From CAWCTD01 sp963798455 (GTDB lineage: Bacteria > Acidobacteriota > Terriglobia > Bryobacterales > Bryobacteraceae), in assembly GCA_963798455.1 (NCBI GenBank), contig CAWCTD010000004.1, positions 186,001 through 250,000 on the forward strand: DNA of 64,000 nucleotides. Reading direction: 5' to 3'. The notes beneath the pieces were generated by a model. The model was not told the origin of the DNA, did no database searches, and was given only the letters and a program-made list of their open reading frames with translations. Within the stretch, counting starts at the first letter, position 1. Each line of letters starts with the position of its first letter. Shown here piece by piece: positions 1-8,473 of this stretch. The position numbers and the translations under genes were made by a program.

Positions 1-911
1 ATCTCCTCCAATGTGTCGCGGCGGTGGTTCATTTTGTGCACGCCGAGATTCTGCCGCGCCAGCAGCGTCCACAGCGAGTCAAGCTCGACGCCGGCGGGCA
101 TGACGACACGCCAGCGGCCGCGTCCCTCGTTAACGCCTTCGGCGCCTTGTTCTCGCAGGGCGGCGGCCAGACCCCGATCGTCGCCCGTGACCTCCAGCTC
201 GACGAAGCGCAGGTTGGACCGCCTCTCCGCTTCCAGATCGGCGTGATGCACGATGGCGCCATCCTTGAGAATGACAGCCTCGTCGCAGACCTCCTCCACG
301 TCGCCGAGCAGGTGCGAGCAGAGCAGCACGTTCATGCCGTGCGACTCCTTCATCTCGCGGATCAGCGCCAGCATGCGGCGCCGCGCCGCCGGGTCCAGGC
401 CGTTGGTCGGCTCGTCCAGGATCAGAAGCTCCGGTCCGTGGACAATGGCTTGCGCGAATTTCGCCATCTGCTTCATGCCCTGCGAGTAGGTGCCAAGGGG
501 GCGGTAGCGGCTCTCCCCCAGGCCCACGTGATAGAGGACTTCGTGCGCTTTCTCCAGTGCCGCTTCCGAAGGCAGGCCCGAAACTTCGCCCATGAGCCGC
601 AGAAACGCGACCGCCGTCATGCCGGAAATGAACGCTTCGGTCTCGGGCATGTAGCCCAGGCGCGCTTTCACCGCTCGGGACCCGGCTCGGGAATCGTGCC
701 CGAACAGGCGTGCCGCGCCGGCCGAAGGGCGGTGAAAACCCAGCAGAGTCAGAATCAGCGTGGACTTGCCCGCGCCGTTTGGCCCGAGCAGCCCGATCGC
801 CTTCCCCGTGCCCGAGACACCCAGCCGGCAGGAGATCCGATGGAGGATCTCCCGCCGGCCCAGGCGCACGCTCAGGTTTTCCAGCTCAATGACTGGCGGA
901 TGTGGGTCCAT
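1..911 (-). CDS. ABC transporter ATP-binding protein (3' end beyond window)
   Basis: Nucleotide-binding subunit of an ABC transporter, expected to hydrolyse ATP on the cytoplasmic face of a membrane permease. The minus-strand frame is open from an ATG at 909-911 to the window edge, so the C-terminus is missing. Visible motifs are a Walker A (GPNGAGKST, about residues 36-44), a variant signature (YSQGMKQ) and Walker B followed by the D-loop (LLILDEPTNGLDP). Its start lies inside the end of the preceding FecR-type gene, so the two are probably translationally coupled. The fold and the short ABC-2-like signature suggest an export or gliding/NatA type, but the permease is off the window and the substrate cannot be named. 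Confidence 0.88.
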   Translation of the reverse strand, partial: MDPHPPVIELENLSVRLGRREILHRISCRLGVSGTGKAIGLLGPNGAGKSTLILTLLGFHRPSAGAARLFGHDSRAGSRAVKARLGYMPETEAFISGMTAVAFLRLMGEVSGLPSEAALEKAHEVLYHVGLGESRYRPLGTYSQGMKQMAKFAQAIVHGPELLILDEPTNGLDPAARRRMLALIREMKESHGMNVLLCSHLLGDVEEVCDEAVILKDGAIVHHADLEAERRSNLRFVELEVTGDDRGLAAALREQGAEGVNEGRGRWRVVMPAGVELDSLWTLLARQNLGVHKMNHRRDTLEE

Positions 912-3327
912 CTCCGGAACGTCCCGCCGGGGGCAGCCCGCCGGCCATCATCGTGGTCAGCAACATACTCATCAAGCGGGTACGGCTGGCGAGGCGGATT
1001 CGTTCCGTTTCTCCGTTGACCACGGCCAGGATCGGCTCGCGGCTCTGGAGCAACGACTTCAACGTGTCCCCACCGAACACGGCCGCGACGTCGGCCAGGG
1101 GCCCCTGGGGGTTGAACCAGAAGAAGCCGGACTGGTGCAGGCCCATCGAGGCAGGCAGTTGCGCCCGGAACGCGTCGGAGCGCACCAGCGGCAGACCCGA
1201 CGCGCGCGTGGCGATCGCCTGCGCCGCAAGACCCCGGTCCAGGCTCAGGACCCAATAGCCGCGATCATAGGTCCAATACAGCGCGAGGTTCAGCTTGGGG
1301 TTGCGCAACTCCGTCCAGGTCCGGCCATCGGCGGTCTGCTGATCCAGCACAAGCCCGGGATTCTGGCCGGTCGGATCGGCTTCATGATTGACGGCTTCCA
1401 CCAGGCGGTGGACAGCCGCGTCGAGCACGCTGGGCTGATTCACCTCGACCGCCGCCACCCATCCCGGCAGCGGGACGGTTGGTCTTTCGATGGCGAAGGT
1501 GAAATCCGTGCCTAGGGCCGCTGCGATATCGTCGGACACGCGGATGCCGGCTTTCGCTTCCAGGTCCGTCAATCCTTGGCCGAACTTGGGATTCACCTGG
1601 CTGGCCAGCGCCACGAGTTCATCGAAGGCTTGCCGGGGGTTTCGGGTGCAGGCAGACACCGCGGCGATCGCGCCGGCGGTCACGTACTCGGCCGAGCCGG
1701 CCACTCCCGGAGACGCCAGCCATGAGGCGATGCCGCTTCGAGGGCCGTCGAAGGTGAGCGAGGCGTCCACCTCATCGCTCGCCTGCGCCGGCCGTTGCTC
1801 GAAGAAGATGTATTTCAGCTTGTCCGCACCTAGAATGCCCGCCAGTTCGCCTTTGGGGGACATGGACGTGGCGTCACTCGCGAACAACACGCCCACCCCG
1901 TCGCGGTAATGAGCGGCGATCTCGGCCGCGAACGGGCTTCCGGCGCCCTTGCCCAAGCGCCCCAGGATCGAATCGAGGTGCGCCTGCGAATCGGAAACAA
2001 CCAGCAGCTTTTCCGAGACCGATGCCGCCGCTGGCGTGCCAGCCAGAAGCGCATCCAGTGCCTGACGCAGGCTTGCCTGGCGCCCCGGCTGCACTTCGGC
2101 CAGCGTGGCGCAAAGCGGCGCGCCTGAATCCGCGGGGCTTTTCGAAAGGACGAACACGACCTCGTCCCCGAGCATGGGCGACAAGGTGTGCACGCGATTC
2201 AGCAGATCCTTGAAATGCTGCCGGTCCGCCGAGGCCCACCATTCGCGCAGGACCGCGCTTTCCTGGGAGCGTTGCTCGATCATATTCACCGCCTGGTCGA
2301 GCGCGGGTCCCAGGTTGGGAAGAGCGATGTAGACCACGGCGTTGCTGGGGAGTTGCGGCAGCAGCCTGGCCTCGGTGCGCGGCGCGGGGGTGGCGCTGGC
2401 CGCGACCGCCGCCTCGATCTTGGTCAGTTCCCCGAGCAGGGCATAGTACTTGCTGGCGTTCTCGCTCCAGGCGACGCTCATGCGCACGGGGACGCCCTGG
2501 ACAGCCCGGGTCGAGGCCGACTGCTGGCCGCGCGCGAGCACGCGCTCGCCGCCAGGCTGGGTGACCTGAACCGAACCTTCCACCACCGATACGAGCGAGC
2601 CGGTCAAGCCGGCGGACACCGCGAACACAGTCCCCTTGACGGAGGCGACAGAGTCGCTTGTCACCACCCGGAGCCGGCCTCGCCGCTGCTTGGCGGCCTG
2701 GACGATGATGTCGCCACGCTCCAGCCGGATGGATTGGCCGCTCCAGGCGGCCTCGACCGAGAGTTCGGTGCGGTCGTTGACCTCCACCAGGGATCCGTCC
2801 CTCAGCCGCAGCACGGCGCGGGCTCCGAGCCCAGAGCGGACCGGCTCGCCTTCATTGAGAGTCGCGCCCGCCACCAGGATTCCTTGCGGAAGCCTGTACA
2901 GGCTCCCCTTTACGCTCATCACCGTCGCGCGCGGGCCTGAAGGCGCCAGCGCCCGGTCGATGGGTCCACGCCCGAGATACATCGCCGCTGCCGCCAGGCC
3001 GGCGGCCATTGCCCAGCGCGGCCATACCGGCAGGACCCGCCGCCGCACGACGGGCATGGGCCGTGTCCGCGGCTCGCCCTGGAGCTGGGTCAGGGCGCGC
3101 CGGCAAGCCGTGCAGCGGGAAAGGTGATCTTCCAGCAACAAGCGCCGCGAGCCCTCCAGGCGGGCGCCCGCATACCCTTCCAGGTCGCCCCGGAACTCAG
3201 GGCAGACCGCCGGCGCTGAAGCCGCGAGCTTCTGCCAGACGCGCTTGGTGGCCGCGTCGACTTCCTCGGGAGGAACGTTTTCGTTGCGCATTTCGTTCAG
3301 CATTTCTTCCAGGCGATCTTCCGGCAT
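886..3327 (-). CDS. Zinc-finger/FecR-domain membrane protein, probable anti-sigma partner
   Basis: About 813 residues. The N-terminus carries a cysteine pair in a zf-HC2-like segment (HLSRCTACRR, about residues 70-80), typical of anti-sigma factors. A short hydrophobic segment (about residues 105-118) is a possible membrane anchor. A FecR-like domain follows (about 130-270, with the segments VKGSLYRLPQG and VKGTVFAVSAG). The remaining 500 residues resemble a DUF3352-like secreted domain. I chose the ATG at 3325-3327 because AGGAGA lies 7 bases upstream; the longer GTG frame at 3345 would place that ribosome site inside the gene. The gene sits directly after the ECF sigma gene, so an anti-sigma role is inferred. 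The function of the large C-terminal part is unknown. Confidence 0.8.
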   Translation of the reverse strand: MPEDRLEEMLNEMRNENVPPEEVDAATKRVWQKLAASAPAVCPEFRGDLEGYAGARLEGSRRLLLEDHLSRCTACRRALTQLQGEPRTRPMPVVRRRVLPVWPRWAMAAGLAAAAMYLGRGPIDRALAPSGPRATVMSVKGSLYRLPQGILVAGATLNEGEPVRSGLGARAVLRLRDGSLVEVNDRTELSVEAAWSGQSIRLERGDIIVQAAKQRRGRLRVVTSDSVASVKGTVFAVSAGLTGSLVSVVEGSVQVTQPGGERVLARGQQSASTRAVQGVPVRMSVAWSENASKYYALLGELTKIEAAVAASATPAPRTEARLLPQLPSNAVVYIALPNLGPALDQAVNMIEQRSQESAVLREWWASADRQHFKDLLNRVHTLSPMLGDEVVFVLSKSPADSGAPLCATLAEVQPGRQASLRQALDALLAGTPAAASVSEKLLVVSDSQAHLDSILGRLGKGAGSPFAAEIAAHYRDGVGVLFASDATSMSPKGELAGILGADKLKYIFFEQRPAQASDEVDASLTFDGPRSGIASWLASPGVAGSAEYVTAGAIAAVSACTRNPRQAFDELVALASQVNPKFGQGLTDLEAKAGIRVSDDIAAALGTDFTFAIERPTVPLPGWVAAVEVNQPSVLDAAVHRLVEAVNHEADPTGQNPGLVLDQQTADGRTWTELRNPKLNLALYWTYDRGYWVLSLDRGLAAQAIATRASGLPLVRSDAFRAQLPASMGLHQSGFFWFNPQGPLADVAAVFGGDTLKSLLQSREPILAVVNGETERIRLASRTRLMSMLLTTMMAGGLPPAGRSGDGPTSASH

Positions 3328-3341
3328 GGCGAGTTCTCCTT

Positions 3342-3860
3342 TCACTCCTCGATGGCTTTCTGCAAAGCCTGGCGGATCCGAAATAACCGGCTGCCGACCG
3401 TACTTCTCTCAATCCCGAACTGCTGTGCCAGCTCCAGCGTGGACCAGCCTTCCAGGTTGCGGAGCAGGAACAGCTCGGCATCCTCGGCGCTGAGTCCGGC
3501 GATGGCACGCCTCAGGCGCTCTTTGAGCAGCGGCGTCGTCTCCCGGGCGGGCTGAGAAACCATCCCGTCGAGCGACGTTTCGGCGTGCGCCATCCGGCGG
3601 CGGAGGACGTCGATGGACGCGTTCGTGGCCGCGCGGCGGAAATAAGCCTCCGCGGACGGGAGTTCCAGCCGCAGGTCCCCTTGGTTCAAGACCCGCAGGA
3701 AGACCGTCTGGAGAACGTCCTCGGCATCGGCCGGATTGCCGGTGATGCGCCGGGCCGTACGGTAGACGAGGGCCGAGTATTGCTCATAGAAGCCGTCAAA
3801 TCCCGGGGGTCTGGTCACTGGAACAGGTACTGCGTGAATTGCCAGGCATCTGGTCGCCAT
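3342..3860 (-). CDS. ECF RNA polymerase sigma factor
   Basis: A 172-residue sigma-70 family protein with two recognisable regions. Region 2 is at about residues 22-90 (FYEQYSALVYRTARRITGN, then ADAEDVLQTVFLRV). Region 4 is at about 115-168 (GLSAEDAELFLLRN, then the helix-turn-helix FGIERSTVGSRLFRIRQAL). Length and the absence of regions 1 and 3 fit the extracytoplasmic-function class. It would direct polymerase to stress or envelope promoters. The stop overlaps the region of the next gene, a zinc-finger/FecR protein that is the probable anti-sigma factor. The gene is divergent from the marR efflux operon across about 130 bp. Confidence 0.93.
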   Translation of the reverse strand: MATRCLAIHAVPVPVTRPPGFDGFYEQYSALVYRTARRITGNPADAEDVLQTVFLRVLNQGDLRLELPSAEAYFRRAATNASIDVLRRRMAHAETSLDGMVSQPARETTPLLKERLRRAIAGLSAEDAELFLLRNLEGWSTLELAQQFGIERSTVGSRLFRIRQALQKAIEE

Positions 3861-3938
3861 CTCAGTGCTCTCATCTGGCTATACGCAGTCCGACGACGAT
3901 TATTCCATGATGGTGGTGAAAAACAGGAGGTCCGGGAC

Positions 3939-3967
3939 TTGACAACTCGGGAGCTTACTTCCATAAT
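3939..3967 (+). promoter_or_regulatory. Sigma-70 promoter of the marR-efflux operon
   Basis: A perfect -35 hexamer TTGACA (3939-3944) and -10 CATAAT (3962-3967) are separated by exactly 17 bases. Transcription would start near 3974, just upstream of the AGGAG ribosome site at 3979-3983. This is the best promoter match noticed in the window. Confidence 0.8.
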
Positions 3968-3979
3968 TGAAATGTTTCA
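3968..3979. promoter_or_regulatory. Inverted repeat, candidate MarR operator
   Basis: TGAAA-TG-TTTCA is a perfect 5-2-5 inverted repeat lying immediately after the -10 box and over the predicted transcription start. A repressor bound here would block initiation. Since the first gene encodes a MarR protein, autorepression is a reasonable inference, though no binding evidence exists in the sequence itself. Confidence 0.45.
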
Positions 3980-4046
3980 GGAGTGAAATACGGCCACGGA
4001 GAACACATCGTCCGCCAATCCGAATGCCTCGCTGGACAAGCAGGCG

Positions 4047-4475
4047 TTGGAGCTGATGGCTTCGCTTGACGTGATCTTCAGGCAAATGATGCTCCGGCGT
4101 CCGCCCTCCTTCATGGCCGATGTGGAGATCTCCATGCAAGAGGGAAGATCCTTGGGGCTGCTCTCTTCTCGTGGATGTATGATTATGAGCGCTTTTGCCG
4201 AGGCTCTGGATGTGCCCCTAAGCACGGCGACGCACACCGTCGATCGGCTGGTCGCCAAGGGTCTGGTTCAGCGTTCACGTCCCGATGACGATCGGCGTGT
4301 GGTGGAAGTCGATCTGAGCGAAGCGGGCAAGAGGCACTTCGGTTTCTTTCAAGAGCAACGGCTGGCCATGACGCGCAGCATGCTCGCGGCCTTGACTCCG
4401 CGCGAACGGGGAGTTCACCTGAAGCTGGTGGCCAAGATGGCGCACATGGCCAAATTCCCAGACGCGGCAGGGTAG
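4047..4475 (+). CDS. MarR family transcriptional regulator
   Basis: A winged-helix regulator. The recognition region (FAEALDVPLSTATHTVDRLVAKGLV) and wing (RSRPDDDRRVVEVDLSEAG) are typical of MarR, which usually represses efflux genes until an aromatic ligand binds. The first gene of an operon with an adaptor and a TolC protein. The start is uncertain. TTG 4047 and ATG 4056 are the first conventional codons, but neither has a ribosome site. A strong AGGAG (3979-3983) lies 6 bases before an in-frame ACG at 3990, which would add 19 residues (T-A-T-E-N...) and complete the first helix. A stop codon lies directly before that ACG. Confidence 0.88.
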   Translation: MELMASLDVIFRQMMLRRPPSFMADVEISMQEGRSLGLLSSRGCMIMSAFAEALDVPLSTATHTVDRLVAKGLVQRSRPDDDRRVVEVDLSEAGKRHFGFFQEQRLAMTRSMLAALTPRERGVHLKLVAKMAHMAKFPDAAG

Positions 4476-4568
4476 ACCGCAAGAATGGAGAATGGCGCGC
4501 ATTCGGTTCCCTCCCGGCGGCGTCTTTAATGAGAGAGGGCGTGTGCCGCTCAAAGGGAGTGGACGGCT

Positions 4569-5975
4569 ATGAAGTCGAAGATTTGGCTGGCAATTTTAGT
4601 AGTGCTTGCGCTCGCCGGGGGCGTCTACTACGGCGTCCGGAGAAGCCAGGCGGGCATAGTCACGGTTCAGACCGGCCGGGTAGAGCGGCAGGATCTGGCC
4701 GCCACGGTTACCGCCACCGGCGAGATCAAGCCCCGCGATTACATCAACATCGGCGCCAACGCCATGGGCCGGATTACGGAAATCCTGGTGAGGGAAGGGG
4801 ATCACGTCCGCAAGGGGCAACTCCTGGCGCGGTTGGAGGCGGTACAAGCCACCGCCGACCTGAGAGGTCAGAAGGCGGCTCTTGATTCCGCCGTGGCGGA
4901 TGTCGCAGCCGCGGAAGCCGGCCTGGAGGCCTCCGACGATAATCTGAAGACGGCGCAGGCTACCTTGGACGGCTCCCGGGCGGACGCCGAAAAAGCGAAG
5001 CTGGACTACGACCGGGGGGCCCAGTTGCTGGCAAAGAAGCTCATCGCGCAGCAGGATTTCGACCAGAGGAATGCGGCCTACTCATCGGCTGCCGCCGCCA
5101 TTCGGGAAGCGGAATCGCGCCTGGCGCAGGCGCGGGCCCAGCGGGCCCAGACGGCCGCCCAGTTGGAGGGCGCCAGAAAGCGGGTGGCTCAGGCGCAAGC
5201 CGCCGTGGTGAGGGTGACCAACGTCGTGGATAAGTACCAGTCCTTCGCGCCGCTGGATGGGGTCGTAACGAACCTGCCGGTGCGACTGGGCGAAACCGTG
5301 GTGCCGGGGGTTCAGAACTCCTCCGCCAGCCTGATCATGACCATCGCGGACATGTCGCTGATCACGGCTGAGGTGCGGGTGGACGAGACCGACGTGTTGA
5401 GCGTGCGTCTGAACCAGCCGGCCGAGATCACTATCGACGCCCTCCCCAACAAGACCTTTCTGGGACACGTGACCGAGATCGGCAACACAGCCATCCTGCG
5501 CAGCTCGGGGCTGGCGGCATCGCAGAGCGCCACTTCCAGCCAGGAGGCGAAGGACTTCAAGGTGGTGGTGGCCCTGGAGAATCCGCCGGAGGAGATCCGC
5601 CCGGGGCTGAGCTGTAACGCGAAGATCACGACGGCGACCCGTAGCGCGGCTCTGACGATTCCGATCCAAGCCCTGACGGTGCGGCGGAGAGGCGACCTGG
5701 AGGCGGCCACGCCGGCCGGCGCGCAAGCAGGCGTGGCCGATCCCGCGGTGGAGAAGGCGAACAGGGAGGAGCTGACCGGGGTGTTTGTCGTCTCCGGCGG
5801 TAGGGCTGTCTTCCGGAAGGTGGCGACCGGGATCGCGGGGGCAACCGACCTGGAGGTGCTGAGCGGATTGAAGGGCGGCGAAGAGATCATCACGGGCAGT
5901 TACAAGGTCGTCCGCACGCTGCGCAACGGGACCCGCGTGAAAGTGGACAACCAGGCGCAGAACGCGTACGAGTAG
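4569..5975 (+). CDS. Efflux periplasmic adaptor subunit (HlyD/MacA type)
   Basis: A 468-residue membrane-fusion protein bridging an inner-membrane pump and an outer-membrane channel. One N-terminal transmembrane anchor (residues 4-24) is followed by a biotinyl-lipoyl half-motif (GRITEILVREGDHVRKGQLL). A long alanine/glutamine-rich coiled-coil hairpin covers about residues 95-215, followed by the second lipoyl half and a beta-barrel. GGGAG precedes the ATG at suitable spacing. It follows marR by about 90 bp and is followed 11 bases later by a TolC gene. No RND or MacB-type inner-membrane protein is encoded between them, so the pump partner must be elsewhere. Confidence 0.92.
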   Translation: MKSKIWLAILVVLALAGGVYYGVRRSQAGIVTVQTGRVERQDLAATVTATGEIKPRDYINIGANAMGRITEILVREGDHVRKGQLLARLEAVQATADLRGQKAALDSAVADVAAAEAGLEASDDNLKTAQATLDGSRADAEKAKLDYDRGAQLLAKKLIAQQDFDQRNAAYSSAAAAIREAESRLAQARAQRAQTAAQLEGARKRVAQAQAAVVRVTNVVDKYQSFAPLDGVVTNLPVRLGETVVPGVQNSSASLIMTIADMSLITAEVRVDETDVLSVRLNQPAEITIDALPNKTFLGHVTEIGNTAILRSSGLAASQSATSSQEAKDFKVVVALENPPEEIRPGLSCNAKITTATRSAALTIPIQALTVRRRGDLEAATPAGAQAGVADPAVEKANREELTGVFVVSGGRAVFRKVATGIAGATDLEVLSGLKGGEEIITGSYKVVRTLRNGTRVKVDNQAQNAYE

Positions 5976-5986
5976 GAGCGAATGAT

Positions 5987-7771
5987 ATGACAACTCGACA
6001 GTTTCCGACTGCAGGATTGTGTGTTCTATTGCTGCTTGCTCCGATGCCGGGCCTGGCTCAGTCAGCCGGCGCCAGGCAAGCTGCGGCGAGCCAGTTCGCC
6101 GGGCCGGTGGGCGGACTTTGGTCGCCTTACCAGTTCAGGCAGGAACCTCCTGTCAAACTGGCGAATTCCAGCCGGCTGGAATCCTTGCTGCGCGGGGGCA
6201 ACCTTTATCTTTCTCTTCAGGATGCCGTCGCTCTGGCGCTCGAGAACAACCTGGATATTGCGATCCAGCGCTACGCGCCCCGGTTGGCCGACGCAGGCCT
6301 TTTGCGCGCCAACGCCGGGGGAGGCGCCATCCCCAGCCTGGACCCCACGGTCAGCTACAACCTGAACCGGGGGCACCAGACCTCCCCACAGACCAGCTCC
6401 TTCCTGTCGGGCACTTCCGCGCTGGTGATGTCGACGACGCAGTCGAACGTCTCTGTTGCAAAGGGTTTCCTCACGGGCACGAATGCAACCTTGAGCTGGA
6501 ACAACAACTTCGCGCTCAGCAACTCCTTGACCAACAACTTTAACCCCTCGACGAACGCCAGCCTGAACCTGACGGTCACTCAGCACCTCTTGCAGGGATT
6601 CGGGATCGCCGTCAACCGGCGGAATATCCACATCGCGCAGAACAGCCGCAAGGTGTCGGATCTGGCGTTCAAGCAGCAGGTGATCGCGACGGTCGCAAGT
6701 GTCATGAACCTGTACTGGGACCTGGTCAGCTTCATCGAGGACGTCAAGGTGAAGCGCCAGGCGGTTGCACTGGCGGAGAAACTGCGGGACGACAACCAAG
6801 GACAGGTGGAAATCGGCAGCCTCGCCCCGATTGAGGTCCTCCGGGCGCAAGCTCAGCTCGCCAGCAGCCGGCAGGATCTGGTCGTCTCTCAGACACGGGT
6901 ATTGCAGCAGGAGACGGTTCTGAAGAACGCGCTGAGCCGCACCGGCGTGGCCAGCCTCTCGGTAATCGACGCGCACATCATACCCACCGACCGGACCAAA
7001 GTGCCCGAAACCGAGGCGATTGAGCCGATCCAGGACCTGATGGCCAAAGCGCTGGCCAACCGCCCCGAATTGGCCCAGACTGAGCTTCAAGTGCAGAACA
7101 GCAGAATCGCGCTCCAAGGGACCAAATCCGCCCTGAAGCCCACGTTGGACGCCGTCGCCGCGCTCCAGAACTCAGGACTGGCCGGGGAGACGAACACCCT
7201 GGTCTCCTCGTCGCCGCTGGCGGGCTTCCTTGGAAGTATCAACCCCTACTTCGTTGGCGGTTACGGCACGGCGCTGGGCCAGGTGTTCCGGCGGAATTTT
7301 CCGAACTACAGTCTCGGCATTCAACTCAACATCCCCCTGAGGAACCGGGCGGCTCAGGCCGACATGATCAGCACCCAGTTGCAGCTCCGGCAAGCGGAGC
7401 TGCAACAGCAGCAGCAGATCAACCAGATCGGGATGGAGATCACGAATGCACTGATCGGGGTGCAGCAGGCGCGCGCCGCTCTCGACGCGGCCGTCGAAGC
7501 CAGTAACCTGCAAGAGGAGACGATGACTGCCGAGCAGGAGAAATACCGGCTCGGCGCCTCTACGAATTTTCTGGTGATCCAGACCCAGCGCGACTCCGCG
7601 GCAGCCCAGTCCGTGGAAGTCGCCGCAAGGAACAACTACGCCAAAGCCAAAGTGACGCTCGACCAAGCTACGGGCCGGCTCCTGGAGGTTAACAACATCC
7701 AGATCGACGAAGCCTTCAGCGGACAGGTCTCTCGCCCGCCGAGCGCCCTGCCACCGGCCGTCAACAACTGA
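5987..7771 (+). CDS. TolC family outer membrane efflux protein
   Basis: A 594-residue outer-membrane factor. A signal peptide (about residues 1-25, ending PGLAQS) precedes two OEP repeats. Each shows the usual helical pattern, for example LYLSLQDAVALALENNLDIAIQ near residue 75 and LRQAELQQQQQINQIGMEI in the second half. It forms the trimeric duct through which the adaptor-pump complex expels substrate. The start is supported by TAGGAG upstream. It is the last gene of the marR operon and is followed by a hairpin terminator. Confidence 0.92.
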   Translation: MTTRQFPTAGLCVLLLLAPMPGLAQSAGARQAAASQFAGPVGGLWSPYQFRQEPPVKLANSSRLESLLRGGNLYLSLQDAVALALENNLDIAIQRYAPRLADAGLLRANAGGGAIPSLDPTVSYNLNRGHQTSPQTSSFLSGTSALVMSTTQSNVSVAKGFLTGTNATLSWNNNFALSNSLTNNFNPSTNASLNLTVTQHLLQGFGIAVNRRNIHIAQNSRKVSDLAFKQQVIATVASVMNLYWDLVSFIEDVKVKRQAVALAEKLRDDNQGQVEIGSLAPIEVLRAQAQLASSRQDLVVSQTRVLQQETVLKNALSRTGVASLSVIDAHIIPTDRTKVPETEAIEPIQDLMAKALANRPELAQTELQVQNSRIALQGTKSALKPTLDAVAALQNSGLAGETNTLVSSSPLAGFLGSINPYFVGGYGTALGQVFRRNFPNYSLGIQLNIPLRNRAAQADMISTQLQLRQAELQQQQQINQIGMEITNALIGVQQARAALDAAVEASNLQEETMTAEQEKYRLGASTNFLVIQTQRDSAAAQSVEVAARNNYAKAKVTLDQATGRLLEVNNIQIDEAFSGQVSRPPSALPPAVNN

Positions 7772-7782
7772 GCCACTGATTC

Positions 7783-7805
7783 GGCGGGTACCCGCCTTCT
7801 GTTAG
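7783..7805 (+). terminator. Possible intrinsic terminator after tolC
   Basis: GGCGG-GTAC-CCGCC forms a perfect 5-bp GC stem with a 4-base loop, followed by TTCTGTT. The T-tract is weak, so termination efficiency is uncertain. Confidence 0.5.
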
Positions 7806-7874
7806 GGTCGCGGGGAGATGTATACTTGTGTGACCTCGGCCTGTGATGAGACCAGCCCTTCGGGAGGATGCCGT

Positions 7875-8387
7875 ATGAAGACCACGTTCGTCACGATGAT
7901 TTACCTGCTGCTGGTGGCCGGCGCACCAGCGATCTGCCTGGCTCAGGACGGGCCCGGGGTGGCTCCGGCACAAACGATCGCCGCGGACAACCTCGCGGAG
8001 GGCACTCCTGGGCTGCGGCTGGGGCAGATCCGCGGGGTCGGCCTGCTGCCTCCGATCGCGGCTCAGAAGTTGTCTGCCCGTCTGTTCCCGCCCATACCGG
8101 CGGGGGCGCCCACGGCTGCCTCGAATGAGCCCCAGGCGTCCCAGAACCGGAGTCCCACTGGCAGGACGAATGCTGCGAGAGGAGGCGGCAAAGGCCGGGC
8201 CGCCGCCATGCTTGTGGGCCTGGGGATGTTTGCGGCAGGACTGTATCTTACACTCACGCGTTGTTCCAACCAGGAGGTGACGACAGGCGGCGTCACCACG
8301 ACCACGAAAGAGTGCCAGCAGTGGAAGAAGTATGCCGGCCCGGGCCTTATGGCCGCCGGCGGATTGGTCACCAGACTAGGGCGCTGA
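7875..8387 (+). CDS. Hypothetical secreted/membrane protein
   Basis: 170 residues starting at ATG 7875, preceded by GGGAGG. An N-terminal signal peptide ends near CLAQD (residue 23). The middle (about 55-110) is proline, alanine and glycine rich. A single hydrophobic segment (AAAMLVGLGMFAAGLYLTLT, about residues 115-134) follows, then a short threonine-rich stretch and two cysteines. I do not recognise a family. It is a separate transcription unit after the tolC terminator. A longer in-frame start exists at 7818, but the signal peptide and ribosome site favour 7875. Confidence 0.6.
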   Translation: MKTTFVTMIYLLLVAGAPAICLAQDGPGVAPAQTIAADNLAEGTPGLRLGQIRGVGLLPPIAAQKLSARLFPPIPAGAPTAASNEPQASQNRSPTGRTNAARGGGKGRAAAMLVGLGMFAAGLYLTLTRCSNQEVTTGGVTTTTKECQQWKKYAGPGLMAAGGLVTRLGR

Positions 8388-8473
8388 CGGCGCCGGCTGC
8401 TTGGCGCGCCAGCGCACCCCATCTCGCGGATCTGATATAAGTCAATCGGTGCGCAATAAGGAGGAGTGCGGCT

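Noticed and set aside
24..1019. Long plus-strand open frame across the ABC ATPase region
   Set aside because: It lies antisense to a gene with clear Walker A, signature and Walker B motifs, and has no recognisable domains itself.
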